A stretch of DNA of 64,000 bases from Wolbachia endosymbiont (group B) of Gerris lacustris (GTDB lineage Bacteria; Pseudomonadota; Alphaproteobacteria; Rickettsiales; Anaplasmataceae): assembly GCF_964028355.1 (NCBI RefSeq), contig NZ_OZ034761.1, forward strand, positions 558,001 to 622,000, in the 5' to 3' direction. The notes beneath the pieces were generated by a model, which searched no databases, was not told where the DNA came from, and saw only the letters and a list, made by a program, of their open reading frames with translations. The position numbers and the translations under genes were made by a program. Shown piece by piece: positions 18,984-27,886 of the stretch. Positions within the stretch are counted from its first letter, which is position 1, and every line of letters begins with the position of its first letter.

Positions 18984-19003
18984 TATTTTCTATACAGATT
19001 TTT

Positions 19004-19948
19004 TTATTTCATATTAATTGCTTCTTTAAGTCTTGCATTGGCAATTACTATGATTTTTCGCATTAGAGCTGTTATAGCTACCATCTTCTTTTTACCTCTA
19101 CCAATAAGATCAGAATAAAAAGCACCAAGTGCAGATTTAGATCTTGCAGCAGCCATAGCAGCTGTGAAAAGCTTTGCACGAACATTGCTTCTACCACCTG
19201 TTATCCTTCGGTAACCAATAGTTTTACCGCTTTCTTTTGGATGTGGAGCAACTCCAGCAAGACTTGCAACTTCTTTTTTGTTTAGGTGGCCAAGTTCTGG
19301 CATTAGACACACAAAAACTTGTGATAACTTGAGACCTATTCCTGGCACTGTTCTCAAGATCTTTTGACGCTTTTGTAACTCTGGATTTTTATCAATAATT
19401 CTTTGTATGGCATCGTTGAACTCATTTATCTGACTGGTAAAAAAGTCTATTGTTTTTTGGCAACTTTCCTTTATATAGTCGTTTTCAGGTGCTGCAAGCC
19501 TACATTTCTCTTGAGTTCTCATTTGTGTAATGTCATCACGACGTTGACAGAGTGCAACTAAGGCGGTTTGTTCTTTTGACATAGGCACAAATAGAGATAG
19601 AGCACTATAGCGTTCAAAACCATATTGAGCAAGGGCTCTTGCATCTGATTGATCTGTCTTTGCTAAAGTTCCATGTGATATGATAAAACTTTTTACTTTA
19701 CGAGTATTAGCTCGATGTACAGCAACATTCTTATCAACAAGAAAATGTGCTAAGCCAAGCTCATATTTTCCAGTGTTTTCTAAAGTTACTAGAGAATTAG
19801 GTAGGATATCTGAAAATTTTTGAAACAACTGTTGCCAACCAGTAGCATCATTGTCAAACTTGATAGCGCTCCTTTGGTTATAAGCTGCAGCAACATTTTT
19901 AAATTTTCCGATATCAATGCCAATGAAATTTTGATAAGATGTAATCAT
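19004..19948 (-). CDS. IS110-family transposase, copy 1
   Basis: 314 aa from ATG 19948, chosen because GAGG lies about 9 bases upstream and because MITSYQNFIGIDIGKFKNV is the usual N-terminus; the longer frame from 20023 has no support. The N-terminal RuvC-like DEDD domain shows Asp in GIDIGK, Glu in TLENTGKYE, and Asp residues in KTDQSDARALAQYG. The C-terminal domain (LRTVPGIGLKLSQVF, ASLAGVAPHPKESGKTIGYRRI) carries the conserved Ser region used in strand exchange. The protein is identical to copy 2. Confidence 0.93.
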   Translation of the reverse strand: MITSYQNFIGIDIGKFKNVAAAYNQRSAIKFDNDATGWQQLFQKFSDILPNSLVTLENTGKYELGLAHFLVDKNVAVHRANTRKVKSFIISHGTLAKTDQSDARALAQYGFERYSALSLFVPMSKEQTALVALCQRRDDITQMRTQEKCRLAAPENDYIKESCQKTIDFFTSQINEFNDAIQRIIDKNPELQKRQKILRTVPGIGLKLSQVFVCLMPELGHLNKKEVASLAGVAPHPKESGKTIGYRRITGGRSNVRAKLFTAAMAAARSKSALGAFYSDLIGRGKKKMVAITALMRKIIVIANARLKEAINMK

Positions 19949-20198
19949 AATAAATAACCTCGATAGTTTAATTAATTTAAGATTGTAAACGGGTGCATAC
20001 ATATGTCCCATGCAACTATTCAAACGTATCGAGAGATGGGGCTAGTTTACCTTGATGGCTACGGTTGTAATACCAACTTTCATTCGGTCGCACACGCCCG
20101 TGATAGCCCTATTCCTATAGTGAGTAGGGTTATCTTTCCCTCTTATCTCTTTTATATCACATTTTTAACTTACAACTTTCTATGCTAGTTTGCTTGTG

Positions 20199-20570
20199 AG
20201 TAACTTGGATCCCAGTGTCAAGCACTGGGATGACAAGAAGGAGAGTACTTGGATGACAAGAAGGAGGCAACAACAAAGGGCAATTTGAATGACACCATCA
20301 TAGAGATCAGCTACTCGAATAACAGCAAAGGGCTACTTGGATGACAGTGCGTGAGATTACGACAATTGGATGATAGCAGGTATAACGTTGTCATTCCAGT
20401 GTTTGACACTGGAATCTAGAAATTTTTTGAGAACAAAAGAGGCGATCTTATGCTAAGTTTTTGTTGGTAAGAAACCAGTGTCAGCTACTCGGATGACAAG
20501 AAGGGATAGCACTGGGATGACACCATTATAAAGGAACCAGTGTCAGCTACTCGGATGACGCCTTTTTATC
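20199..20570. repeat. Field of short palindromic repeats
   Basis: The gap between the IS110 and pheS holds several copies of a Wolbachia-type repeat: CCCAGTG/CACTGGG at 20211-20229 with the loop TCAAG, ATTCCAGTG/CACTGGAAT at 20393-20415, and repeated phrases such as CAGCTACTCGGATGAC (twice) and TTGGATGACAAGAAGG. No gene is visible in this 460-base stretch. Confidence 0.75.
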
Positions 20571-20635
20571 CAAATAGTTTTATTGATGATATTAAAGATT
20601 TCACTATAATAAAAATTTAAGCTGGCGTTTTTAAG

Positions 20636-21679
20636 GTGAATAAAGAGCTAATAAGTGAAATACCTTTACTTGAAGATAAGGCGGTTTCTGAGGTTGAAAA
20701 TGCTGCTTCTTTGCAAGATTTAGAAAAAGTTAGGTTGTCATACTTGGGGAGAAAGGGTGTAGTAAAAGCTTATTTCGATGACTTAAAGAATATAGATGAT
20801 GCAGGAGAAAAACGTGACTTAGGTGCAGTGATTAATGTTTTACGCAATAAGATAGACCAGCTTATAACAAGCAAAGAAAATGAACTAAAAGATAAAGAAG
20901 TTAAGTTAAAACTGCAAAATGAAGCAGTTGATATCACACTGCCTGTCAGGCCAGAAAGAATTGGCAAGATTCATCCACTCAGTAAAGTTATAAGTGAAGT
21001 AAAGCTCATTTTTGCGCATATGGGCTTTAAAGCAGTTGATGGTCCTGATATTGAAGATGAATTTCATGTGTTTGATGCACTGAATACTCCAAGTCATCAT
21101 CCTGCGCGAAAGGAGCAAGATACCTTCTACTTAAAGAATAAAATAAACGATAAAAGAATGGTGCTGCGCACTCATACCTCATCTGTGCAGATTAGAACCA
21201 TGGAAAAGACAAAAACTTTTCCAATTAAAATAGTGGCTGCAGGCAGGGTATACAGAAATGACTTTGATGCAACTCACACTCCTATGTTTCATCAGATAGA
21301 AGGACTTTATGTTAATGAAAATGTCAATATGGGCCAATTAAAATTTACTATTCATCGCTTCCTTAGTAAATTTTTCGGAGATAAGGGTCTAAGAATACGC
21401 TTTCGTAATAGTTTTTTCCCTTTTACTGAACCTTCTGCGGAAGTGGACATAAGCTATAAAGATAGTAAATGGATTGAAGTGCTTGGATGTGGTATGGTGC
21501 ATCCAAATGTCTTTAAAAATGTTGGCATAGACCATACTAAATACAGTGGCTTTGCATTTGGAATTGGCATAGAAAGACTTGCGATGCTGAAATATCAAAT
21601 TGGTGATCTAAGGAGTTTTTACGACAACAAAATCAATTGGCTCAACCATTATGGTTTCCATTTTTCGTCTTTAAGATAA
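20636..21679 (+). CDS. pheS: Phenylalanyl-tRNA synthetase alpha subunit
   Basis: 347 aa from GTG 20636. It charges tRNA-Phe as an alpha2-beta2 tetramer; no pheT is in the window. Seen: N-terminal coiled coil (residues 1-90), LPVRPERIGKIHPLSKV, DIEDEFHVFDALNTPSHHPAR, RTHTSSVQIR, class II motif 2 RVYRNDFDATHTPMFHQIEG, and motif 3 GFAFGIGIERLAMLKYQI. Its stop abuts the glmU start, so the two genes are in one transcript. Confidence 0.97.
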   Translation: MNKELISEIPLLEDKAVSEVENAASLQDLEKVRLSYLGRKGVVKAYFDDLKNIDDAGEKRDLGAVINVLRNKIDQLITSKENELKDKEVKLKLQNEAVDITLPVRPERIGKIHPLSKVISEVKLIFAHMGFKAVDGPDIEDEFHVFDALNTPSHHPARKEQDTFYLKNKINDKRMVLRTHTSSVQIRTMEKTKTFPIKIVAAGRVYRNDFDATHTPMFHQIEGLYVNENVNMGQLKFTIHRFLSKFFGDKGLRIRFRNSFFPFTEPSAEVDISYKDSKWIEVLGCGMVHPNVFKNVGIDHTKYSGFAFGIGIERLAMLKYQIGDLRSFYDNKINWLNHYGFHFSSLR

Positions 21680-22915
21680 GTGACAAACAAAGGTTATACA
21701 TTTATTGTACTTGCTGCAGGTCATAGCAGTAGAATGAACTCGAACACACCTAAAGTTCTGCACAAAATAGGTAATTTTTCCATGCTTGAGCATGTCATTT
21801 ACAATGCAAAACAGTTAAATCCTGAAAATATTGCTGTTGTAGTTGATCAGCCTTTAATTGAAAGACTAAAGTGCTTTGAGGATATACAGTTAATTACACA
21901 AGAATCAACGCTCGGCACGGGAGATGCAGTCAAAACTGCGATGAGAAACCTGAAAGAATTGTCAGATATAGTTATTGTGCAGTATGGGGATACTCCACTA
22001 ATAAAAAGCAGCACAATAACTAAAATGATAAGCTGCTTAGAAGAGAGCAATGCTTTAGTTTGTCTTGGGTTTAAAACTAATAATAAAGGATACGGTAGAC
22101 TAATTATTGAGAACGGTTCCCTAAGAGAAATCGTAGAAGCACAAAATGGTAGAAATAATGATGAGGAATTTCTTGCTAATGCCGGAATAATGGTTGCACG
22201 TGCAAAAAATCTACGTGAATTGGTGGAGAAAATAGAATGTAATAACCAAGCTCATGAATATTACTTGACCGATATCGTTGCCATTGCAGTAAAGAGTAAT
22301 TTAAATGTCGGCTATGTTATTGCTGATGAGGAGGAGGCAACTGGCATAAATAATAGGAATGACCTTGCAACGGCCGAGTTTTACTTTCAAGAAGAAAAAA
22401 GAAAGTTTTTCACTAACTCTGGAGTAACGCTTGTTGCTCCAGAAACTGTTTTCTTCTCTCTTGATACGCAAATTGGTATGGATTCGATTGTTTACCCATA
22501 CGTTTTTTTTGGTCCTGGAGTAAAAATAGGATCTGGTGTTAGGGTTGGTCCATTTGCCAAATGTGAAAATACAACAATAGGTGATGGCGCAATCATAGGT
22601 AATTTTGTTGAAACAAAAGCAAGTGATATAGGTATAAATACTAAGATAAAGCATTTAAGTTATATAGGAAATACTCAGGTAGGGCAGGGGAGTAACATAG
22701 GTGCAGGTACCGTTGTTTGTAATTATGATGGAAAAAAAAAACATAAAACAAATATAGGAAGCAATTGTTTTATTGGTGCCAATAGTTCACTAATTGCGCC
22801 ACTTAATGTGCATGATGACTCTCTAGTTGCAGCAGGTAGCGTTGTAGTCAAAGATGTGCCAAAGAGGAGTCTTGCAATTGCAAGAGAAAGGCAAATAACA
22901 AAAAAAATAAAATAA
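21680..22915 (+). CDS. glmU: Bifunctional UDP-GlcNAc pyrophosphorylase / GlcN-1-P acetyltransferase
   Basis: 411 aa from GTG 21680, directly after the pheS stop. The N-terminal uridylyltransferase half shows LAAGHSSRMNSNTPKVLHKIG, STLGTGDAV, QYGDTPLI and EAQNGRNNDEEFLANAGIM. The C-terminal half is a left-handed beta helix of hexapeptide repeats (IGSGVRVGPFA, IGDGAIIGNFVE) with the acetyltransferase core IKHLSYIGNTQVGQGSNIGAGTVVCNYDG. It is shorter than the E. coli protein (456 aa), mainly at linkers and tail. It makes UDP-GlcNAc for lipid II. Pieces of its 3' end are duplicated downstream between the outer-membrane protein genes. Confidence 0.96.
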   Translation: MTNKGYTFIVLAAGHSSRMNSNTPKVLHKIGNFSMLEHVIYNAKQLNPENIAVVVDQPLIERLKCFEDIQLITQESTLGTGDAVKTAMRNLKELSDIVIVQYGDTPLIKSSTITKMISCLEESNALVCLGFKTNNKGYGRLIIENGSLREIVEAQNGRNNDEEFLANAGIMVARAKNLRELVEKIECNNQAHEYYLTDIVAIAVKSNLNVGYVIADEEEATGINNRNDLATAEFYFQEEKRKFFTNSGVTLVAPETVFFSLDTQIGMDSIVYPYVFFGPGVKIGSGVRVGPFAKCENTTIGDGAIIGNFVETKASDIGINTKIKHLSYIGNTQVGQGSNIGAGTVVCNYDGKKKHKTNIGSNCFIGANSSLIAPLNVHDDSLVAAGSVVVKDVPKRSLAIARERQITKKIK

Positions 22916-22983
22916 TCCCAGTTTTTTTTCTTGAAGATTTTTATATGCTTGTATATGCATATATTGAGTTTTAGAAGATAAAA

Positions 22984-23544
22984 ATGAAAAAATTACTTAT
23001 TTTGGTGATCTGCTGCTCTTTGTCAGTACCATCTTTTGGAGTTGATTGGATTAAAGATAGAATTTATACTTCTTTGTCTTATAGCCGGCTTGGTGTTAAT
23101 TATGACGTTGGTTTTCACTATGCAGATAGCGTTAAAATTTCAGTTGGCTATGTAATCAAACCTATTATTAATTCTCTCATCAAACCTACTCTTGATGAAG
23201 AATTTGGAGCAGTGGTGGGGCTTATGGCAAAGCTTCATTATCATCATCAATTTGAAAATACGGATATTACTCCTTATATTACTGCTGGTGTTGGTGCTGT
23301 TATAGTGCGTACAATGAAGGCTAAACTTAATGTAAGTAGAGCTGATAGTATAGGTGAAAACATAAGTGCTCTACTTGGAGAGGCTTTCAAAGCTGTAGTC
23401 AATGATGAATTTTTTTCTTATCAAATAGGTTCTGGTATTAATCTTCCACTTTCTGAAAGAACAAGTGTTTTTGCTGGCTACAAACTTCAAAGGTTTCATA
23501 AAATTTTCCATGGAATTGAGCTAGGAATGAGTTTTAATTTGTAA
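22984..23544 (+). CDS. Tandem outer-membrane protein, copy 1
   Basis: 186 aa. Signal peptide MKKLLILVICCSLSVPSFG, then VDWIKDRIYTSLSYSRLGVNYDVGFHYADSVKIS and alternating hydrophobic strands ending GYKLQRFHKIFHGIELGMSFNL, with a C-terminal aromatic/Leu end typical of beta-barrels. AGAAGAT precedes the ATG. It resembles the small P44/Msp2-type surface antigens of Anaplasmataceae, though I cannot place it exactly. Copy 1 differs from copies 2 and 3 by a longer middle loop (SADSIGENISALLGEAFKAVVNDE-like stretch), the likely surface-exposed region. Confidence 0.8.
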   Translation: MKKLLILVICCSLSVPSFGVDWIKDRIYTSLSYSRLGVNYDVGFHYADSVKISVGYVIKPIINSLIKPTLDEEFGAVVGLMAKLHYHHQFENTDITPYITAGVGAVIVRTMKAKLNVSRADSIGENISALLGEAFKAVVNDEFFSYQIGSGINLPLSERTSVFAGYKLQRFHKIFHGIELGMSFNL

Positions 23545-23579
23545 ACTCTAATTGAATGTTTTTAGTGAAGTCTGGTTTG

Positions 23580-23703
23580 AATTTTTGTTGAAAAAAAGCA
23601 AGTGATATAGACTAAAATGCTGATTGCAGCAGGTAGTGAAAGATATACCAAAGAGAAGTCTGGCAATTGCAAGAGAAAGGCAAATAACCAAAAAAATAAA
23701 ATA
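23580..23703 (+). repeat. glmU-derived scar 1
   Basis: AATTTTTGTTGAAAAAAAGC and the following GTGATATAG match glmU near 22601-22635, then GCAGCAGGTAG through GAAAGGCAAATAACC matches the glmU 3' end from 22829. About 180 bases of glmU between these are missing. It marks the tandem duplication that produced the outer-membrane gene array. Confidence 0.8.
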
Positions 23704-23786
23704 ACTTCAATTTTTTACTTGCAATTTATGCTATTTTTAATATTTATATGCTTGTATATGCATATATTAATCTTTGGAGGATAAAA

Positions 23787-24257
23787 ATGAAAAAGTTACT
23801 TACTTTGTTGGCTTGCTGTTCTTTGTCAGCACCGTCTTTTGGAGTTGATTGGGTTAAAGATAGAACCTACACCTCTTCGTCGTATGGCATGCTTGGTATT
23901 AATTATGATCTTGGCTATCATTGTACAGATAGCTTTAAAATTTCATTTGGCCCTATAGTCAAACTTGTTATGAATGAAGGGATTTTAGACGCGGGACTTA
24001 TGGCAAAGCTTCATTATCATCATCAATTTGAAAATACAGATATTACTCCTTATATTACTTTTGGTGTAGGAGGAGTTGCTAAAATTCCTCTTTCAGAAAA
24101 TCAAGGGCCAGACGTAGAAGAATTTTTTTCTTATCAAATAGGTTCTGGTATTAATCTTCCACTTTCTGAGAGAACAAGTGTTTTTGCTGGCTACAAGCTG
24201 CAAAAGTTTCATGAACTTTCGCATGGGGTTGAATTTGGAATGAGTTTTAATTTGTAA
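23787..24257 (+). CDS. Tandem outer-membrane protein, copy 2
   Basis: 156 aa from ATG 23787, preceded by GGAGG at 23776-23780; the longer open frame upstream is not used. Signal peptide MKKLLTLLACCSLSAPSFG, then a barrel closely related to copy 1 (LMAKLHYHHQFENTDITPYIT, FFSYQIGSGINLPLSERTSVFAGYKLQ are shared in order) and ending VEFGMSFNL. The middle loop is short and different (PLSENQGPDVEE), so divergence is concentrated in one loop. Confidence 0.8.
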   Translation: MKKLLTLLACCSLSAPSFGVDWVKDRTYTSSSYGMLGINYDLGYHCTDSFKISFGPIVKLVMNEGILDAGLMAKLHYHHQFENTDITPYITFGVGGVAKIPLSENQGPDVEEFFSYQIGSGINLPLSERTSVFAGYKLQKFHELSHGVEFGMSFNL

Positions 24258-24292
24258 GCTCTGATTGAATGTTTTTAGTGAAGTCTGGTTTG

Positions 24293-24411
24293 AATTTTTG
24301 TTGAAAAAAAGCAAGTGATATAGGCTAAAATGATGATTGCAGTAGGTAACAAAATGTAACAAAGAGAAGTTTGGCAATTGCAAGAGAAAGGCAAGTAGCT
24401 AAGAAAGTGAT
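24293..24411 (+). repeat. glmU-derived scar 2
   Basis: Same mosaic as scar 1 (AATTTTTGTTG..., then GCAGTAGGTAAC... and AAAGAGAAGT through GAGAAAGGCAAG) but more diverged, lying between copies 2 and 3. Confidence 0.75.
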
Positions 24412-24491
24412 TCCGATTTTATTATGTAAGTTATGTAATTTTTAACTTTTCTGTGAGTATATATGCGTATATTCATGGTTAGAGGGTAAAA

Positions 24492-24970
24492 ATGAAAAAA
24501 TTACTTACTTTAGTAGTCTGCTGTTCTCTGTCAGCACCGTCTTTTGGAGTTGATTGGATTAGAGATAAAATCTATACTTCGTCGTCATATGGTAATCTTG
24601 GTGTTAATTATGACATTGGTTATCACTATACAGATAGCGTTAAAATTTCATTTGGCCCTGTGGTCAAACCTATTCTTGTTCAAGAAGTTTTGGCAGAGCT
24701 AGGGCTCATGGCAAAGCTTCATTATCATTATAAATTTGAAAGTACGGATATTACTCCTTATGTTGCTTTTGGCGTGGGAGGTGTCGCTAAAGTGTTTCAA
24801 CCAGCACAGAAAGGTCAACAGCCAGACGTAGAAGGATTTTTTCCTACCAGATAGGTTCTGGCATTAATCTTCCAATTTCTGAGAGAACAAATGTTTTTGC
24901 TGGCTACAAGCTTCACAAATTCAGTAATTTTTCTCATGGGTTTGAACTTGGAATGAGTTTTAATTTATAA
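24492..24970 (+). pseudogene. Tandem outer-membrane protein, copy 3 (frameshifted)
   Basis: Starts MKKLLTLVVCCSLSAPSFG and follows copies 1 and 2 to DVEGFF, then hits a stop at 24852-24854. The cause is a run of six T at about 24836-24841 where copies 1 and 2 have seven. With one more T the frame continues SYQIGSGINLPISERTNVFA-like sequence to FELGMSFNL and a stop at 24968-24970. The remainder shows no other damage. It could be a fresh lesion, a sequencing error in a homopolymer, or a slippage-type on/off switch. Confidence 0.78.
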
Positions 24971-25058
24971 GCTCCGATTGAATATTTTTAGTGAAAGCTT
25001 GAGTGTTTTTTAGCATCATAAAATTTTCATAAGAAGAAGGGAATTTAAGTGAGTTTTC

Positions 25059-25090
25059 AGAGTAGTCAAGTTTTTGAACTTGACTACTCT
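25059..25090. terminator. Terminator-like hairpin after the outer-membrane array
   Basis: AGAGTAGTCAAGTT and its exact complement form a 14-bp stem with a TTTG loop. No T run follows, so it may act as an mRNA-stabilising hairpin rather than an intrinsic terminator. Confidence 0.6.
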
Positions 25091-25138
25091 CCAAGGAAAA
25101 GCAGATAAAGATAGAAGTATTTCATGTTTTTATTTGTA

Positions 25139-25167
25139 TTGACAGTATGCATGACATCATTTACGAT
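25139..25167 (+). promoter_or_regulatory. Sigma70 promoter for rplU-rpmA
   Basis: A perfect TTGACA at 25139-25144, a 17-base spacer and TACGAT at 25162-25167 lie 31 bases ahead of the rplU ATG. It is among the best-matched promoters in the window. Confidence 0.65.
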
Positions 25168-25197
25168 TAGTGTTAATAACGATAATTGATATTTGTC

Positions 25198-25500
25198 ATG
25201 TTTGCAGTAATTGAAACTGGTGGAAAGCAATATTTAGTAAAAAAAGGCAGTATAATCAAAGTAGAAAGATTACAAGCTGAAGAAAAAGAGGAAGTGGAAA
25301 TCAATAAAGTGATTTGTGTTTCAAATAATGGCTTATCTTGTTCATCGAGTGCTATTGTTAAAGCTGAAGTACTGGAGCAGTGTAGAGATAAAAAAATTAT
25401 AATTTTTAAGAAAAAAAGAAGAAAAAATTACCGTAGAAAAACTGGTCATAGGCAGTATATCACTGTTCTTCGTATCAATGAAATTAGTCTTCAAAAGTAA
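25198..25500 (+). CDS. rplU: Ribosomal protein L21
   Basis: 100 aa from ATG 25198 (MFAVIETGGKQYLVKKGSII, the standard L21 start); the upstream in-frame extension is not used. The C-terminal KKKRRKNYRRKTGHRQYITVLRI is the 23S rRNA-binding signature of L21. It is a component of the large ribosomal subunit. rpmA follows after 10 bases with an AGAGGTAAG ribosome-binding site, the usual rplU-rpmA pair. Confidence 0.97.
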   Translation: MFAVIETGGKQYLVKKGSIIKVERLQAEEKEEVEINKVICVSNNGLSCSSSAIVKAEVLEQCRDKKIIIFKKKRRKNYRRKTGHRQYITVLRINEISLQK

Positions 25501-25510
25501 GAGGTAAGAT

Positions 25511-25780
25511 ATGGCAACTAAAAAATCAGGTGGTAGTTCCTGTAATGGTAGAGATTCGGCAGGGCGTAGGCTCGGAATAAAGAAGAATGGGGAGGTTATT
25601 CCAGGTAACATAATTGTACGTCAAAGAGGTACAAGATTTCATCCTGGAAAAAATGTTGGTATGGGTAAGGATCATACGATTTTTGCTAAAGTGAAAGGCT
25701 GGGTCAGTTTTAGAAAATCAGCAAATAAAAAGACTTTTATTGATGTTGTGCCTACAGATGATATGCAAGCCTTGGCTTGA
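25511..25780 (+). CDS. rpmA: Ribosomal protein L27
   Basis: 89 aa. [28 protein letters not shown] and [28 protein letters not shown] are unmistakable for L27, whose N-terminal tail reaches the peptidyl-transferase centre. The protein begins MATKKSGG without the cleavable extension seen in Firmicutes. It is co-transcribed with rplU and followed 8 bases later by tRNA-Ile. Confidence 0.98.
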   Translation: MATKKSGGSSCNGRDSAGRRLGIKKNGEVIPGNIIVRQRGTRFHPGKNVGMGKDHTIFAKVKGWVSFRKSANKKTFIDVVPTDDMQALA

Positions 25781-25788
25781 ATAGATAC

Positions 25789-25865
<77 letters not shown>

Positions 25866-25904
25866 TTTAAATTTGCAATAGTTTTGATATTGTGTAACTA
25901 AACG

Positions 25905-27071
25905 ATGGTTTTACATAAGAATTCAGTAACCAGTGAGTCAGTAGCAGCCGGTCATCCAGACAAAGTAGCAGATCAGATTTCAGATGCGATACTTGACGAA
26001 TACCTTTTTAATGACTCTTCTTCTCGTACTGCAATAGAGACTTTAGTTACCAAAGATAATGTCATTATAGCTGGGGAAGTGTTTGGGCCGAACATTGAAA
26101 ATAGCAAGATTGAAAGTATTGTACGGAATACAATAAAAGATATTGGTTATGAGCATGATGGTTTTCACTGGAAAACAGTAAAAGTAAATATATTGCTACA
26201 TGAACAATCAAATGACATTGCAATAGGTGTAGATCAAGGTGCTGGAGATCAAGGCATAATGTATGGCTATGCAACAGCAGAGACAGAAAGCCTCATGCCG
26301 GCACCCATTTTTTATGCACACTCAATTCTGAAAAATGTCATGAGTATGGTTAAAGAGGTAAAACTTGGCCCAGATGCAAAGTCACAAATTACTTTGGCAT
26401 ACGAGAATAACCTTCCAGTACGTGCTGAAAGTATTATTGTTTCAATACAGCACCTTGAGGATCTGAGTCAATCAAAAGTAAAGGAGATAATTTATCCTTA
26501 CATAGTTTCATCTTTACCTGAAGGGTGGATGTGTCCTGAAGAAAATCTCTTAGTTAATCCAACAGGTAGATTTGTTATCGGTGGGCCAGTTGGTGATTGT
26601 GGATTAACTGGACGAAAAATTATGGTTGATACTTATGGTGGCTATATTCCACACGGTGGGGGAGCATTTTCTGGAAAAGATGCAACTAAAGTTGATAGAT
26701 CTGCAGCTTATATGGCAAGATACCTTGCGAGAAATATTGTTTTTGCCGGCTTGGCTAAACGTTGCCTTGTACAGCTTTCTTATGCAATTGGTGTCTCAAG
26801 ACCTACTTCATTTTACATTGATACATTTGGCACGAATACAATAGATGAAGAGAGGATTAAAGGGTTTATTGAAGGTAACATAGATTTATCAACTAAAGGC
26901 ATAATAAGACATTTATCACTTAATCGTCCTATATATAAACGTACAGCCTGCTATGGGCATTTTGGTAAAGAATCGGAAAGTGATGGTGGCTTTTCTTGGG
27001 AGAATATGGACTTATCTGCTGATTTTTGTAGAGAATTTAATATAGAAGAAAAAAAGAGAAAATTTCTTTAA
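25905..27071 (+). CDS. metK: S-adenosylmethionine synthetase
   Basis: 388 aa. It makes SAM from ATP and methionine. Seen: VTSESVAAGHPDKVADQISDAILDE (ATP-binding His), the GAGDQGIMYGYA signature hexapeptide, GGPVGDCGLTGRK and GGGAFSGKDATKVDRSAAYMARYLA. Length and motif order are normal for MetK. The gene is of interest in this group because some Rickettsiales have degraded metK and import SAM; here the frame is intact. It is downstream of tRNA-Ile. Confidence 0.98.
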   Translation: MVLHKNSVTSESVAAGHPDKVADQISDAILDEYLFNDSSSRTAIETLVTKDNVIIAGEVFGPNIENSKIESIVRNTIKDIGYEHDGFHWKTVKVNILLHEQSNDIAIGVDQGAGDQGIMYGYATAETESLMPAPIFYAHSILKNVMSMVKEVKLGPDAKSQITLAYENNLPVRAESIIVSIQHLEDLSQSKVKEIIYPYIVSSLPEGWMCPEENLLVNPTGRFVIGGPVGDCGLTGRKIMVDTYGGYIPHGGGAFSGKDATKVDRSAAYMARYLARNIVFAGLAKRCLVQLSYAIGVSRPTSFYIDTFGTNTIDEERIKGFIEGNIDLSTKGIIRHLSLNRPIYKRTACYGHFGKESESDGGFSWENMDLSADFCREFNIEEKKRKFL

Positions 27072-27181
27072 ACTATTAAACTCTTTGATTTCTAGCTCGA
27101 TACTGATATAATAACTTATTATTAAATTGTAAGTAGCTTTTTAGTAATTATACCAGTTTTAATATTTATGAGGCTTACAAG

Positions 27182-27847
27182 ATGTTCGACAAACCAAAAG
27201 AAGAATTTTACGATATTGCTATAAGAGAATCATCTGATCTTATCGAAAAAATAAAAAAACATCCTTTCAATGTTGAATTGATGGATAATACTCTAGACTA
27301 TGAAAAGTTCAAATTTTATCTTCAGCAGGATTTTTTATATCTAGTAGACTGTACTCGTGCTTTATTGATTATTGCAGCTAGAGTTAGTGATATTGAGGTA
27401 ATGAGCAGCCTAACAAATGTAGCAAAAGGAACATTTAATGTTCGCAAGCAATATAAAGAATATTTTGGAGATTGTGATTTATCCGATAATCACAAGAAAT
27501 CAAGGAGCTGTTCTGCCTTTACTGACTTTTTTATGTGTGCTGCATATCACAATTCTGTTGCTGAAGCTTTGGCAGCATCTTATCCTTGCTTTAGTATATA
27601 CCAAATTGTTGTAGGTTATATGGTAGGAGAGATTACGTCTAAGAAAATTGAAAATCACAGATACCAAGGGTGGATTGACATCTATAATAATACAGTAATG
27701 AATAGTACGATTGATGAAGTTACTGATGTTACAAATAGGCAATATGCAAAGGTTGGTGATTGTGAAAAGAAAATGATGCGTGAGTTTTTTAGGAGAGGCC
27801 TAGAGCTAGAAATAATGTTTTGGGATGAGATGTATTCTCTAGCATAG
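27182..27847 (+). CDS. tenA: TenA-family protein, copy 1 (thiaminase II / aminopyrimidine hydrolase)
   Basis: 221 aa, all-helical. Residues that match the Bacillus TenA active site in order and spacing are Asp50, Tyr53, Tyr122, Cys136 (YPCFSIY), Tyr140, Tyr168 and Glu210 (ELEIMFWDEMY). All catalytic positions are present, so it is likely an active enzyme of thiamin salvage, hydrolysing amino-pyrimidines to hydroxymethylpyrimidine. It is the first of two adjacent tenA-like genes. GAGG precedes the start codon region (27170-27173). Confidence 0.88.
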   Translation: MFDKPKEEFYDIAIRESSDLIEKIKKHPFNVELMDNTLDYEKFKFYLQQDFLYLVDCTRALLIIAARVSDIEVMSSLTNVAKGTFNVRKQYKEYFGDCDLSDNHKKSRSCSAFTDFFMCAAYHNSVAEALAASYPCFSIYQIVVGYMVGEITSKKIENHRYQGWIDIYNNTVMNSTIDEVTDVTNRQYAKVGDCEKKMMREFFRRGLELEIMFWDEMYSLA

Positions 27848-27886
27848 TCTGTAGTATTAACACCAAATTATATTCTAATTTATGTG

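Larger units (their letters stand above)
18776..20175 (-). mobile_element. IS110-family element, copy 1, 1400 bp
   Basis: A 1400-bp stretch identical in extent to 51748-53147. It carries a transposase gene with about 228 bases of non-coding DNA on each side and has no clear terminal inverted repeat or target duplication, as expected for IS110. It lies between sucA and pheS in intergenic DNA. The flanks (TATAAGAT and CTTTCT) resemble those of copy 2. Confidence 0.9.

Noticed and set aside
20003..20188. 61-aa frame beside the IS110 transposase (also at 52975)
   Set aside because: It lies in the 5' non-coding end of the element, opposite in strand, and is present only because the element is duplicated; this region may instead hold the guide RNA.
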